A DNA stretch of 64,000 bases. It comes from Sordaria brevicollis (lineage: Eukaryota > Ascomycota > Sordariomycetes > Sordariales > Sordariaceae). Each line of letters starts with the position of its first letter. Position 1 is the first letter of the stretch. The notes beneath the pieces are model-generated. The model ran no database searches, was not told the origin of the DNA, and saw only the letters and a list, made by a program, of their open reading frames with translations. The position numbers were made by a program, and so were the translations under genes. Location of the stretch: the NCBI GenBank assembly GCA_033439795.1, contig JAUTDP010000002.1, forward strand, positions 4,464,001 to 4,528,000, written 5' to 3'. Below, piece after piece: positions 1 to 12,894 of the stretch.

Positions 1-2059
1 AGCTGGGCCGAATCTGGATGAGAAAATGAAGCACGAGAAGATGTCATGGGAATATGGCATAGCCAACGAGTGGCCTATGATTTTTGGAAGGTCGAGCAAC
101 TGGTACCATCCCCATAGTCATCGAATCACCTCCGACCCTAACCCTCCCATAAGTTAGATCGTGAAGAAAAGGGGGCTTCGCTTCGGTCCGTCTTCTTGGA
201 ATGTCTGATCTTCCTCAGGGGCACAGGGTCCAGAGTGATCTACAGAATTGTGTAACACGCGCAATCTGCCGTAACGGTAGGCTCAGGACGAGGGCCAGAT
301 CTGTTTCTGATCTTTAAGGCTGTTTCTTTTCTCACTTCCAGATAGACGAGTAGACAGTTTCTGGGGTTTTTTTTTGGTGTCTGGACTCTGGGTTAACTAC
401 CCGACGGCATCTTCAGCTTAGGCATGTCGACGGCGGTCATGGACATGGGTTGGTTCGCTCCAAACGGGGTTTACGTTTAGGAGAACAGTAAGGTTAATGA
501 GATTCCGAGCTTCAAACCCTATGAGATATCACGTATGATGACTCGAATCGAAAGCATCTCCATTCAATTCGAAGGAAGCAGTTCTCGAAGAGTTGAACCC
601 CTTTTCGACTTTCGAGGTTTATGAGGCTAATGACGAGGACCTATTTTTGGTTCCGATTGGTCCACGCCGTGGAGCCGGTACTTATGGAGCCGTGTGGAGT
701 TGAGGGTATCCAACCGTGAGTTGTTCCTGCGTTGAGGCTCTCACCGCCAGCTGGACGACAGCTGTTCTTGTGACTTTGAGGTATTTGAGAGTTGGGAATA
801 CGTAACATGTTGGGTAGGGCGTTGGGTAATGTTGAAATGGGTTTTGTGTTCACGAGGGCCTCGAATTTCCCCGCCGTCTCGAGTCTGGTGCGGGGAGCTA
901 AGGGTTGGGGGGTACGAGCCCTTCGAAGAGACCTGGTCTGGTCTATCTGGTGAACACCATCTCATGTCTCTAGCCGTGTGCTGGGAGGTGGATGGGTCGC
1001 AACAGGTCCATCAAGTGTTAAGATCAAAGAGCAATGGTGTACTTGGCTTCAAAAGCTCTGGGTCAGCAGGTTCATGTAGATGGTTTGACTGCCTCGACAG
1101 TGACTACAAATCTCTTGTCTAGAGGGCAAGGTAGGCGATGTGACCCGGAGATTCGGAAAGAAGAGAAACACTGGGTTGGAACACAAGACACGGCATTGAG
1201 CAGCTGGAGTAACCATTGCTGCCCATCCTCGTCCTTACGCCCGACAGTTGGATATTTAATGTTGTCAATTCCTTTGAAGCGCATTGATATCATCCAAGGA
1301 TAGGGATATGGTCACCCCGGAAAATGATCAGAGTCAGGATGTTTCTGGCCAAGATGACTTCCCGGTTGAAACGGTTGGGGCCGTTGTCGGTTGTCGCATT
1401 GAAGAAACGGGCCTGCTGTGTAGCGAACCTTCAATCGTCGGAGATCCAGAACGTTCAGTAAGACAAGAGCTGATAAAGACCTCCTTTTCAAAGCCTGTGA
1501 CAATAATGGAGGGTTGGATCGTTTCTAAGCGACCTATCATTTTGTATCTTCAAGCCATTCAGATGCAAGGCGGTGATGGTGGGTGGTGGTGAATTGGTGA
1601 TAAGATTCTGCATTGGCCGTTCCGAGTTGGTGGTGTGCCACTCCCAGTATCATGCCGGCAGAAAGAGTGTTCATGCGCATCCGATTCTGCATGAAGCTGA
1701 CCAGAAAGACAAAATATTGAAAGACAACAAAAGTCAGATGTCAACATGTCAAAGATGCCCACAAGTTGAAACTTGTCTTTTAATGTGAGACAGTGAAGAA
1801 CGATGGATTCCCCTGCCCAAAGAAGGGACGTCCTGCTTCTCCCGGTTCTCCACGTTTATCCACCACGGAAGGCGCTTTCCCAGGTTGGGCAATAGCGTCA
1901 AGGACCCCTCCAATGAGGTCCCCAGCAGAAAGGGTACTAGACTCAGTAGACTGTGGGTGCAAGGGGTCCGGTGGGCGACAACGGCGCCGGGCGGTGGTGG
2001 TGGACGGTGATACCTGAGATGTGTAGAGGTATCTCCCGCCCCCGTGGTGTCTTCCAATC
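1..2059. other. Intergenic DNA, no supported gene
   Basis: This stretch has ordinary base composition. Open frames of 60-107 codons occur on both strands, but none shows a recognisable domain, a splice-supported extension or a composition unlike its antisense frame. The sequence ends abruptly at the left LTR of the copia-type element. It may hold the flank of a gene outside the window. Confidence 0.6.
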
Positions 2060-2248
2060 TGTCAGATTGCATAGTAAAGTGGATATCGTAATTAAGGGTT
2101 AAAAATTGATGTGTATATTTAGAAGAGTTCTATAGAACCCGAATTAGGGGTGCCCAAACTATTAGGAAGGTTTGCAGCTAGAATTTGGTAGTTGGGGCGC
2201 CTTACGTAAGCCTATTTCTACTAATCGAGTCTACCTTCTAATTTAATA
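2060..2248 (-). repeat. 3' LTR of the copia element
   Basis: 189 bp, colinear with 7492-7680. The outer (left) end keeps the unmutated TGTCAGATTGCATAG, while the inner part carries transitions relative to the other copy, for example CTAATTTAATA in place of CTAATCTGACA. It is the 3' LTR because pol reads leftward on the minus strand. Confidence 0.92.
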
Positions 2249-2299
2249 TACCTCTCTAAATGTAATTTATTTCCTAAAATAGATAAATTTAAAGCTATT

Positions 2300-5200
2300 T
2301 ATACAAAACTAATTACTCCTCCTTATCCATCTCTTTAATTCTTAGGTATTTTACCCGTTAATACCCTTCTTTATTTCGTATAAAATCCATCCCTATTAAT
2401 TTCCTAAATTCCTAGTATTTCTCTACGGTTAATATTTTAGTTATACCGTTTACGGGTATTTTTAAAGTCTCGAAATATTATACTTTAATTATCTTTACTT
2501 ATACCTCCTACTTCAATTAATATTAATAAATATTAATATAATAGAGTTTAATTATTAATTTTAATATTTTTACGTTTAGGATTTTAAATATTTAAATATT
2601 ATTATATTCGAAAATTAGGGTAAGGTTAGAGAATTTTAATATAAAACCTTTAAATAGCTTTATAATATATAATACTTCTTTAATAACGTTAGAAAGGGCT
2701 ACGAACTTTATTTCGGTTATAAAAGTAGTTATTATTAATTATTTAAAGGCTCCCTAATAAATAAATTTATTATATAATTTTATTATAAATTTTTAGGAAC
2801 TCTTATAATCGATAGAATTATTAATAAAAGAGGCGTTAAAAGCGAATTGAAATTTAATATTTCCTTTATAATATAAGGTTAGGTCTACAGTAGTAAAAAA
2901 GTAATATAATACTTTATTTACGGCTTTATAATATTCTAATCCTAGATTATAATTATATTTAGTAAATCGATTAATTATAAAGGTAATATTTAATTTAATA
3001 ATAACGGTAGCGTAAAATATAGACCCGATTTTGATTTAATATCGATGGATAAATTAATTAATAGTTTTATAATTATAAAGTATTAATTCGATATTATTTA
3101 TTAGGATTTAAATAATACGTTTATTATCGGCGAATTTATAAATCTTTTAAAAATATAACCGTTAGGATAATTAAATTTTGCAGGCCTTACGATTACGGAT
3201 TATTTTAATATTTAGGAATTATTATAATTCCTTTCTTCTAATTAAATTATACCGGGATTATAAAATCTTTATATATTACCGGGCAATTTCTTCTTTAATA
3301 GGGTAATAATAAAAAATAATATTATTAACGTAATAAAAAATTAAAATACTATTATTAATTAGAATATAAGGATTTTTAAAAATTATATAAAATTTTAGGG
3401 CCTTAAATATCCTTATAAACTCTTATTATTATAATAATAGGGAACGACGAAGATTATATAATACTTTAAGGATTTTAAATACTTTCTTTTAAATATAATA
3501 ATTAAATAATATACGTATATAAATTTCTTTATCTATTATTACGTTTACGAAAGTATTAATTATATTCTATTAAATAAATTTAAAATTAAAGCGTAAGGTT
3601 ATAATTATAAAGGTACGGAAGGACTTTCCTATTAGGGTAAAAATATAAGTTTCTTACTTTATAATTTTTATTTATTAATTTCTATATATAATTAAACGAA
3701 CTTTAACTTTATTAAAATAATTATTTTTAAAGTATTTATAAATATATATTTATATATAATCGAAGATTTATTTACCTTTAATTTTAGGCTCGTCGTAATT
3801 TATTTTTACTTAGGTTTTTATTTATTTATAACTTTCGAAATAAATTCGCTCGGTTTATTTAAAAAGGTCGCCTAAAGGATATTTATCGAGGTTTTTATAA
3901 TTGTAAAATATTAACGGTAATTAATAACGGTAGAAGTTTTAGAATTTATTAATAGCGATTAGGGATTCGATTATATTTTTAATAATTACCCGTTTTTTAT
4001 ATATAAAATATTATAATTTTACTTTAATAATTTTCTTTTTATACATTATAATTATAAGTTAATAAAAACGTCCGGCGTTAAATATTACCTTTTAAAGTTC
4101 GAAACTTTTTAATAGTTCTTTTTTAGCGTATTTAATACAATTTATAGCGAATACCCTTATAAGAAAGGAAATTAATAGTAATATATTTAATAATATTAAA
4201 TAATTATAATTAACGAAATAATCGATAATTATTCGGTTTTCTTTTAGGTTTATAATTTTATTAAAGGGGTTTAGAGGCGGTATATTAATTTTTACTTCCC
4301 GAATAATTACTTCTTCGGTTTATATTTCTTTAATAATTATTATTTCCCTTTTTTAAACCGGGTTAAGAGAAAGAGAATTTGGAAGATTATAGGTATTCGT
4401 ATCTTTTATATCGGTACGGTTAGTTATAAAATCGAAGGGAAATTGGTTATTTAATAATTATTCTTTAGCAATATACTTTTTTAATAAAGCGGTAAATTCT
4501 TTTAAAATAAATTTTAAAAATTCGGCTTCCTTCTTTACTTTATTAATAAAAAGGGTATATTTATTAAAAATAACGTCGCGGGTATTAATAACCTTATTAG
4601 TAATAGGGTTCTAAATTCGGTAAATAGTTATAGAAATATAACCGATTAAATATTTAATTTACGCTTTAAGGTTTATTTTTTAAAATTTATTTTACTTATT
4701 CTTAGTAATTATAATTATTATAAATATTTTATAATTATAAATTCGAAAGTAAGAGATATTAGGTTTACGGGGGGTAATTTCGTCGTTATTACTATTAATT
4801 TTCTTAATAATAGCCGTATAGAATCTTTTATAAAGAAATTTCTAATCGTAGAAGTATTTAGGAGATTGATTATTAAAATATATTATTATAAAAACGATTT
4901 CTAATTAAAAATCCTTAGGAAAACGAATATTTAAATTTATAGTACGCGTTTTATCTTTAATTATATTTCCTAAGCGTTTTATACTTCCGTTTTATATTTA
5001 GGTATATAGGGTAAAAAGCTTTATAATTATATTATATTACATTAATAGGTTTAAGAATAGTTATAATTTCGTAATTTCGTTATTATATTTTAATATTCGT
5101 ATTATAACGTTAAATTATATTTTAAAGAGAGTAAAGAGGTCGTTTAGGTAAATTGCGATTATAATAGCGAATTAATTATAGAGGAAATATTTTTAAATAT

Positions 5201-7450
5201 ACTTAGTAAATTTATAAATAATAAATATAATATTAATATAGCTTCGGTAATTTTCTTTATAATCGAAAAAATCTATAGTAAAACGTTCTCTAGCCTTATA
5301 CCCTTTATTTTTAGGTTTTCGCTTAATTTATTATTTAATTTTTATTTAAATATAAATATTATATTATTCGGTCTTAGGGTTTTCTTCGTCCTCTTCCTTT
5401 TTATTTTTAAATAGGATTTTGGCTTTTAGTATATTATAGAGGTAGGATAGTATTTAGGGATTAGAGTACCCTAATTTAAAATATTAAGTAAAGGGGTTTT
5501 TATAATAATATTTACGGTTTATATAAGAGTTAATTATATTCCTACGGGTATAAAAATTCGCCTAAATAAATAAATAGAGAAGTTCTTTAAATAGAGTTTA
5601 GCGGTAACGGGTTTTGAAATAGTAAAATAATAATTAGTCTATATTACGAAGGTAATTATTAAGTGGTTTATAGTCCTAGAAGAAACTTTATTTACGTAAT
5701 AAATATAGGGAAATAAAATTAACTATAAAATTAGGGTAGAAGGTTATATTATAGAAACGTAGCTTCCTAAGCCTATTTTCTTTATTAATAATGAAATTAA
5801 CTTCTTTATAACTTTAAATTATAATACGTAAATCTCTAGTTTATAAATTATTATTATAAAATATATAATAGAAATTAAAGAAATACGTAATTTCGTTAAA
5901 TACGTATAAAGAATTGCTAAAATTAAAAAGAATATAATTTTTGAGCGGGTAAATATTAAAGTTTCCTTCTCCCGTTTAAAATACTATTTATATTATAACG
6001 GTTCTATAGACTTAAATAGGGGTAGGGATAGGATTTATAGTAATATTCTTATTAAAAAATTAATTATTCTAAGATTAATTACTAATATTAAGAATAGGAT
6101 TTATTAATTATTTAACTATTTCCCTTCTCTAAACCTCAATTTCCCTTTTGAGTTTTAAATCGTTATTAAGGTTCTTAATTATTTAAATTTATATTTTAAG
6201 GTTAAACTTTTAACGAGGGTTTAGGGCCTTACTAGGGAAGAAATATTAATAATATTTAATAATATACGTACCCTCTTCGTAAACTTTATAACGAAATAAC
6301 GATAATAAATTTCTATTCTATTTAGAATTTTTAATTTACATTGCGTACTTCCTTTTATATTAATTACATTAGGGTTTATTAAGTTAAATATCCTTTATTT
6401 TAATATTAGTATCCTTTAACTTATTAAGGGTATCGCTTCTAATTTTAAAAGACGCCCTACGAATATTTCTACGATTAGATTTAATTTATATAATTACGGG
6501 TATTTTATTATTAAAGCCCTTAATACGGAAATCCCCGGATAAAATATAAAAATTAAGAATATTATTAACGATTTATAGGCAATATTAATACAAGGCGCCG
6601 GAGGCTTAACTTAGTCGAATAAGGTATAAATATTTAATAAAATTATAAAATTAGGCGGTAATTAATAGGGATTTAGGGATTATATAGAATTAGATTTTAA
6701 TTATAATAATTTTTTAATTATCGATCTATTTAACTATTCCTATTTTGGGCTTTATTATAAGGGGTTTATTAATATAATTGTAATAAGCTTTATAGGTATC
6801 GATAAGGGTTTATTTAAGATAGTATTATAGCCTTTTAACGAGGGTAGAATATTATTAGGGGAGATTTTCGTTATTCCGGAAGTAATTGGATTTATAATTT
6901 TAGTAAACGGTTTTACGTATTTATTTAGTAAGTATAATATAATATTTCGAAAAGGTTTTATATTTTTTAAACCGGTAATTAAATATATTAATATTATAGT
7001 TATATTTTTATAGCCTTACGATAATAAGGTTAATAAATTTGGTGGTAGCGTTATTAATCTATTCTTTTAAGGATTTTTCGGTAAGTTCTACGTTTATAGA
7101 AATATCGTTAACGCTATAAGGAGGGATTAGCGTAATAAGGGTATTATTTTCGAAATTATTAAGAACTTCCTTAATTTTTTCAATATAGTAGTAAGTAGAC
7201 GATTTAATAACGTAATTTATAATAATTGGTTTTATAGGTTTAAAGGGAATTAGTTATACTTTTAGTATATAATTAATAAGGTTTAGGACTTTAGTATAGG
7301 TTATAAATTCGTTACTTTATTCCTTGAATTTATTTATAGAATTTAAATAAATTTATTTGGCGACGATTTCTTTATCGATTAATTAGAATATAGTTGATAA
7401 TGTAGTGGGTTACGGTAGTAATGGGGATAATGGTTATAATTAATGTAATT
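2300..7450 (-). pseudogene. Degraded copia gag-pol
   Basis: Minus-strand conceptual translation around 3180-3400 gives a copia reverse transcriptase with stops at RIP-sensitive codons. The catalytic YVDD appears as YVNN (about 3319-3333), both Asp codons changed by G-to-A. It is followed downstream (about 3180-3300) by the segment that in copia RTs reads roughly like SRY.LI..EL..FL.I.I.R and then a K..LSQ motif. Around 6100-6300 on the same strand lies a Lys/Glu/Leu-rich stretch compatible with gag coiled coil. RT close to the 3' LTR and gag-like sequence close to the 5' LTR fit the copia order gag-PR-IN-RT-RH. Integrase and RNase H were not resolved by eye. Confidence 0.8.
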
Positions 7451-7491
7451 GAAGTTTTCGTAGCGCGGAGATTGTAAATTAGATTGTTAAT

Positions 7492-7680
7492 TATTAAATT
7501 GTATAGTAAAGTGGATATTGTAATTAAGGGTTAAAAATTGATGTGTGTATTTAGAAGAGTTCTGTGGAACCCGAGTTGGGGGTGCCCAGACTATTAGGAA
7601 GGTCTGCAGCCAGAATCTGGTGGCTGGGGCGCCTTACGTAAGCCTGTTTCTACTGGTCGAGTCTACCCTCTAATCTGACA
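7492..7680 (-). repeat. 5' LTR of the copia element
   Basis: 189 bp, matching 2060-2248. Its outer (right) two thirds are nearly unmutated, retaining for example TCTGCAGCCAGAATCTGG and the terminal CTAATCTGACA. Its inner end is RIP-mutated (TATTAAATTGTATAG against TGTCAGATTGCATAG). Confidence 0.92.
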
Positions 7681-7685
7681 CAATT

Positions 7686-8348
7686 ATCTGCTTCCCGACT
7701 TTTTGGAGGAATCCCCTTTCGCTTTTCCCGTCGCCAACCTACCTACCTACCTACCTCTACCTACCCAACCCCTTTCTTCTTCGTTCTTCTGTTGTCGCAA
7801 CCACCTTGTAAACAACCTTCAACCTCTTTGTATCTTCTTCTTCTTTTTGTACCTTAATTATTTCCCCTGGGCTGTCATAGCTTCAGGACCCTTCCATCCG
7901 ATTTCCTCTTCTTTTCCCCTCGAGAGTCGGTCAAAGCGTGGGCTATCATCCCGTCCACCCCGGTCACAGAAAGAAAAAGGACGAGAACAGACAAGAAGGA
8001 TACCACCAACGGTGAGTGCCTCTACCATACCTACTATCTAATTGCCAGCTGGCAGGAGGAAACTCTTTGGCTTTGGACTTTTGCCTCCCACGTCCGTGAA
8101 GCTGGAACTTGTTTCACCAGTTATAGTCGTGTACTTCAAGTTGCCAGACAGAGGGGCGGCGCAAAGAGCTTCTTGACCGCAAAGCTTCCGTTAAGCTTAA
8201 ATACAACTGCGGGGCCGTTTTTGGATACAAATTGGTTGACAACAAGGTGCTAACTTGTTGAAAAGAAAAAGTTAGGGTATCCCGCTGATCCTATACCCTC
8301 GACTTACACCCGACTTCCCGTCGTCCTACGATTAACAGATCGCCCATC
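7686..8348 (+). promoter_or_regulatory. Promoter/5' leader of the coiled-coil gene, with a probable 5'UTR intron
   Basis: This is non-coding sequence between the LTR and the ATG at 8349. It begins with pyrimidine-rich DNA including a CTAC repeat (about 7737-7768). A GGTGAGTG donor at 8012 and a GATTAACAG acceptor ending at 8338 define a plausible 327-nt leader intron that ends ten bases before the ATG. An open frame at 7703-8041 runs through the donor and has no protein-like features, so it is read as leader. Confidence 0.5.
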
Positions 8349-11300
8349 ATGTCGGAAGCCGACAACACCGTTGAGGTGGTTGAGCAGGTCGATGCTCCCA
8401 CTCCCGCCCAGTCAGAGCCCGCCCAGTCCGAGGCCGAACAGTCAGTGAGCGCGCCTTCACCGCCGCCCCCAACCCACGAGCCATCTACCAACGGCACCGC
8501 CGAGACGGATGCCCCTGCGGAAGCCGCACCGAAGCCGACGGCAGCATCTCCATCTCCCAAGAGCGCAAGCTCCAAAACATCCTCCCCCACCTCGACGGCT
8601 GCGAAACGGACTTCGACAGCCACAGCAGGTACAGCTGCGACTGCCCGCCGCACAGCTACCGGTGCTCCATCCACGGCTACGAAGCCCACCGCCTCTTCTG
8701 CCAGCCGCACCGGCACCACCACTGGCACCGCGACCAGCAGAACCACCACTCGTCCGGCCAGCATCTCGAGCGCCCCCAAGCGCACCTCCACGACCGCTGC
8801 CTCGACCACCACCGCTTCTCACCGCACTCGTCCATCCTCTTCCGAGATCGACAGCAAGTCCACCACCGCTTCCCGTCGTACATCGGTTGCCCCCAGCAGC
8901 ACTGGTGCTTCGCCTACTAAGCGGGTTTCCAGTACCACCTCGAGCACCACAGCCGCTGCTCGCAAGCCAGCCACCTCCACCGTATCACCCAGAACGAGCA
9001 CCACTGGCGTTTCCAGGACACCTACTACCACCAGCTCTGCTGCCAGCACCGTTCGGAGTGCTTCTCGCGCATCAGTAACGACACCTACTTCTGATGCCGC
9101 TAGAAAGCGTCTTTCTCTTGCTAGCTCGACTGGTCCCACACCCACTTCTGCTAGACACACCAGCCGTCCTTCGTTGGCTTCCAGCGCCGGTGCTGCCGCT
9201 GCCGCTGCTGCTGAAATCGAGGCACTCAAGAGCAAGCTAGAAGCTAGCGAGACAGAAATCGCCGAGCTCAAGGCTCAGATTACCTCTTCCCAGGAGAAGA
9301 TCGAGGAGCTTAGCACCAAGGCCGCTGAGTCCACCACCGATTCCGAGAAGCAAGAGACCGCTGATGATGGCTCCAGCCAAGAGCATATCGATGCCCTGAA
9401 CAACCTCAAGGCCGAGCACACCGCCGAGATCGAGGCCCTGAACAAGCAGATCACCGAGTTGCAGGAGAAGCTTTCCTCTGCCGAGACTGAGCTTGTTGCT
9501 CAGAAGAGCCAGCTTTCGGACGCCGCTGGTTCCAAGGATGTTGCGGATTCCGAGGTTACAAACCTGAAAGAGTCTCTGGATACCTTGGAGGCTGAATATC
9601 AGGCTAAGCTGGCTGAAGCTGAGGCCAACCTCAGCAAGTCCAAGGAGGAACACAGTGCTGAGATCGAAGCCCTCAAGGCTACTCTTACCGAGCAGCATGA
9701 GCAAGCCCTGGTTGAGCTCAAGACCAAGTTTGCTGAGCAGCAACAAGACGGCGATGCTGGTGCGGCCGAGGCCCACGAGAAGGCCATCCAGGAATTGAAG
9801 GCTAGCCACGCGAGCACCATTGCCGACCTCCAGAAGAAGATTGACGACTTGTCTTCCTCGCAGGCTGCCAATGATGCCGACGCCACCAAGCTTGAAGCCT
9901 TGGAGTCCCAGATCGCCGAGCTTAAGACTAAGCTCGAGGCTGCCGAGCACACCGCTGAGTCGGCCAAGGCTGAGCTCGAATCCAAACAGGCTTCCTTTGC
10001 TTCTCTGGAAGCCAAGGTTGCTGATATGGAGGCTGAGCTGTCGGCTGCCAAGGAGGAAGCCACCAAGGCTGCTGCCACCCACGCTGAGCTCCAGAAGCGC
10101 ATCGACGAGCTTACCGAGGAGACCAAGTCTCAGGAGGCCATCATTGCCAAGCTCAAGGAGGAGACTGCTTCTGCCGAGGAACTCCAGAAGCGCATTGAGC
10201 AGCTTACCGAGGAGAACACCACTTACGAGGCCACTCTTGCCAAGCTGAAGGAGGAGACTTCGGCTGCCGAGGACCTTCAGAAGCGCATCCAGGAACTCGA
10301 GGCCGAGGCCAAGGACAAGGAAGCCACCATTGCCCAGTTGAAGGACAGCACCACCGATTCGGACGAGCTCCAGAAGCGCATTGACGAACTTGGCAACGAC
10401 AGCAAGGAAAAGGAGGCCACCATCGCCCAGCTTAAGGAAGAGCTCGCCGCCGCCGAGGAGCTCAAGAAGCGTATTGACGAGCTCACCGAGGAAGCAAAGA
10501 CCAAGGAGGCCACCATTACCAAGCTGCAGGAGGATCTGGCTGCTTCTGCTGAGCTCCAAAAGCGTGTTGATGAGCTCACTGAGGAGACCAAGGAGAATGA
10601 GGCCGCCATTCAGAAGCTCAAGGAGGATCACAAGGCCGCCGACGACCACCATCAACAGCAATTGCAGCAGGTCAGCAAGGACTACGAGGACGAGATCGAG
10701 AGCCTTAAGGGTGATGCTTTCTTCAAGCGCAAGTTCCAGGAGCTTGAGGTCAAGTACGCTGAGCTTACCAAGTCTTCCGAGGACGCTACTGAGGAGCACA
10801 CCAAGGCCCTCGAAGCCGCCAAGGCTGAGCACGAAGCTGCTGTCAAGGCCTTGGAGGCCAAGGAGGCCGAGCATCAGCAAGCTCTGGACGCCCTGAGGGC
10901 TAGCCTTGCCGAGGAACTCGAGAGTGCCAAGGCTGCTGCCAGACAGCAGGCCGAGGAAGCTAGCCTCGAGCAGCTTGAGGCTCTCAAGGCCAGCCATTCC
11001 AGCCAGATTGACATCTTGAAGGGTGAGAGCGCGGCTGCTCTGGCCAAGGAACTCGAGGTCCTCAAGGCCAGCCATGCCGAAGAGCTTGCCGCTGCTCAAA
11101 AGTCCGTCGATGGCAGCAATGCCTCCCAGTTGGAAGAGGTCAAGAAGGAGCTCGAGGCGAAGCACTCCGAGGAGATCCAGAAGTTGATGGCTGAGCTTGA
11201 GAACGCCAACAAGCTCAAGCTTGAGCTTGACGATCTGAAGAAGCAGCATGCTGAGGAGCTTGAGCAGCTCAAGGCCGAGCTTGAGAGTGGTGACGATCTC

Positions 11301-12894
11301 AAGAAGCAGCTTCAGGAGCTCGAGGCTAAGCACGTCGAAGAGGTCAACAAGCTCACAGCCGAACTTGAGAACGGTAGCCATCTCAAGGAGGACCTTGAGG
11401 AGCTCAAGTCCATCCACGCCCAGGAGGTGCAGAAGCTGACCAGCGAGCTCGAGAACGCCAACAACCTCAAGCAGGATCTTGAGGACATCAAGGCCAGGCA
11501 TGCGGAGGAATTGCAGAAGCTGACTAGCGAACTTCAGGGCTCGACTAGCCTCAAGAGCGACCTTGAGGCGGTCCAGGCGAAGCTTGTTGAGGCCGAAGCC
11601 AAGCTTGCCGCTGCTCACCAAACCGCTGACCAGGCGAGAAGGGAGTTGGAGGACAGCAACGCGGCCGAGTTCGAGAAGATGATCTCATCACACCAAGAGG
11701 CCCAGGAGGCTTTGAGGAAGGAAAATGCGGCGAACGTCAAGGCTCAGCTTGAGGCCCTCAATGTGGAACACGAGAAGGCCATTGACAACCTCAAGGCCGC
11801 CCATGAGGCTGCTCTCAAGGAGCAGACTGAGGGGTTGGCCAAGCTCGAGGCTGCCAAGCATGACCTTGAGATGGCTCTTGCCTCCCTCAAGATTGAGCAC
11901 GACAAGGCTCAGGAGGAGTTGGACCATGTCAGCCAGCAGTTGGCGATGGAGAAGATGGACAAGTTTACTGCCCAGGCCGAGTTGGACGCCGTCAAGAACG
12001 CCAGGCCAGATACCAGGGAACTCGACTCCCTCAGGCAGGAGCTTGCGGCCATCAAGGCTGCCCATGAGCGGGAACTCCAGGAGCAGAAGGAAGCCCTCAA
12101 GGCCGCCTTCGAGCAAGATCTCGCTGCTCAGAGGACGTCCTTCGAGAACGAGCTCACCATTACCAGCGATACCGCCAAGAAGCACGCTGCTGAGCTGTCC
12201 AACGCCAGGGAGGAGGTCGCCATTCTTCACAAGGAGTTCCAGGCCTTCAAGCTCGAAGCTGAGGCTAAGCAGAAGACGTTCGAGGCGGACTACAAGGACA
12301 TGCACGACAGCCTGACACAGTTGGTCGAGGAGGAGCAGAACCAGAAGGCGGCTTACGCCCGGAAGTTGGCCGAGGAAGACAAGATGATTGCCGAGCTCAG
12401 GGCGCTGCTTCAGGTGAAGGAGGCTGAGATTGCCGAGGCCAAGGTAAGTTTTCCAATTCGTTGATAGGAAGACTAGATCTAACAGTGATGCCACAGAGCC
12501 ATTTTACCAACGGAACGGGCGCCAACGGCATCAACGGCTCGAAGGCCGCGGCGGAAGGTGAGATTGAGCCTGACAACTCATCCTCAGCATTAGCTTCGGT
12601 GCGACATGCCCCTGCTTGATTTCTTGTTTTGGCTTCTTTTTTTGCCGCTGCCCTTTTGCCCTTGCCTTCTAACATCCTAGTACCCTTCACCCCAGACCCC
12701 GACCCCGACACAAACCCAGACACAGAGATTCGTATTTCTAGAGCACTTTAGGAACATGTTCTAACAGGATTTTGTTCGATGGACTACAGATCAATAAGGC
12801 CCAGAAGATGGTCAGCCAGCTGGCGGAGTTTACCGAGGACCTGGGCAACCAGAACTCGCAGATGCTCCAGTCGATTACGGATATCAAGACTTGA
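8349..12894 (+). CDS. Long coiled-coil protein with Ser/Thr-rich head (3 exons)
   Basis: Exons 8349-12443, 12497-12598 and 12790-12894 are joined by GTAAGT..CACAG and GTGCGA..TACAG introns, both in phase 0, giving about 1433 residues. Residues 1-275 are Ser/Thr/Ala/Pro-rich and probably disordered. An Ala run near 279-287 leads into an almost unbroken coiled coil to about residue 1365. Within it are about six repeats of 31 residues with core LQKRIDEL (about 579-765) and about six repeats of 28 residues with core EEIQKL.AELE (about 937-1084). The C-terminus from exon 3 is a compact segment including VSQLAEFTEDLGNQNSQML. Such proteins are often annotated 'M protein repeat' in fungi by composition only. 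A cytoskeletal or organelle scaffold is possible, but the sequence does not say. The first ATG of the long frame was chosen because it follows the probable leader-intron acceptor closely. Confidence 0.88.

Larger units (their letters stand above)
2060..7680 (-). mobile_element. RIP-mutated Ty1/copia LTR retrotransposon, complete
   Basis: Two 189-bp direct repeats (2060-2248 and 7492-7680) bound about 5.2 kb of very AT-rich sequence. The LTRs start TGTCAGAT and end ATCTGACA, a TG..CA inverted terminus, and are flanked by CAATC (2055-2059) and CAATT (7681-7685), a 5-bp target duplication with one transition. On the minus strand the interior still shows copia reverse-transcriptase motifs, so the 5' LTR is on the right. 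LTR-to-LTR differences are almost entirely C/T and G/A transitions, the mark of RIP. The element is dead: stops occur throughout at former CAA, CAG and TGG codons. Its 5' LTR lies 668 bp upstream of the next gene's ATG. Confidence 0.93.

Noticed and set aside
9237..11621. 794-codon open frame on the minus strand opposite the coiled-coil gene
   Set aside because: It is the antisense of a Glu/Lys/Leu-rich coiled coil, where GAG, AAG and CTC codons keep the reverse frame free of stops. Its Leu/Gly-rich composition is the expected shadow, and it has no domain or splice signals.
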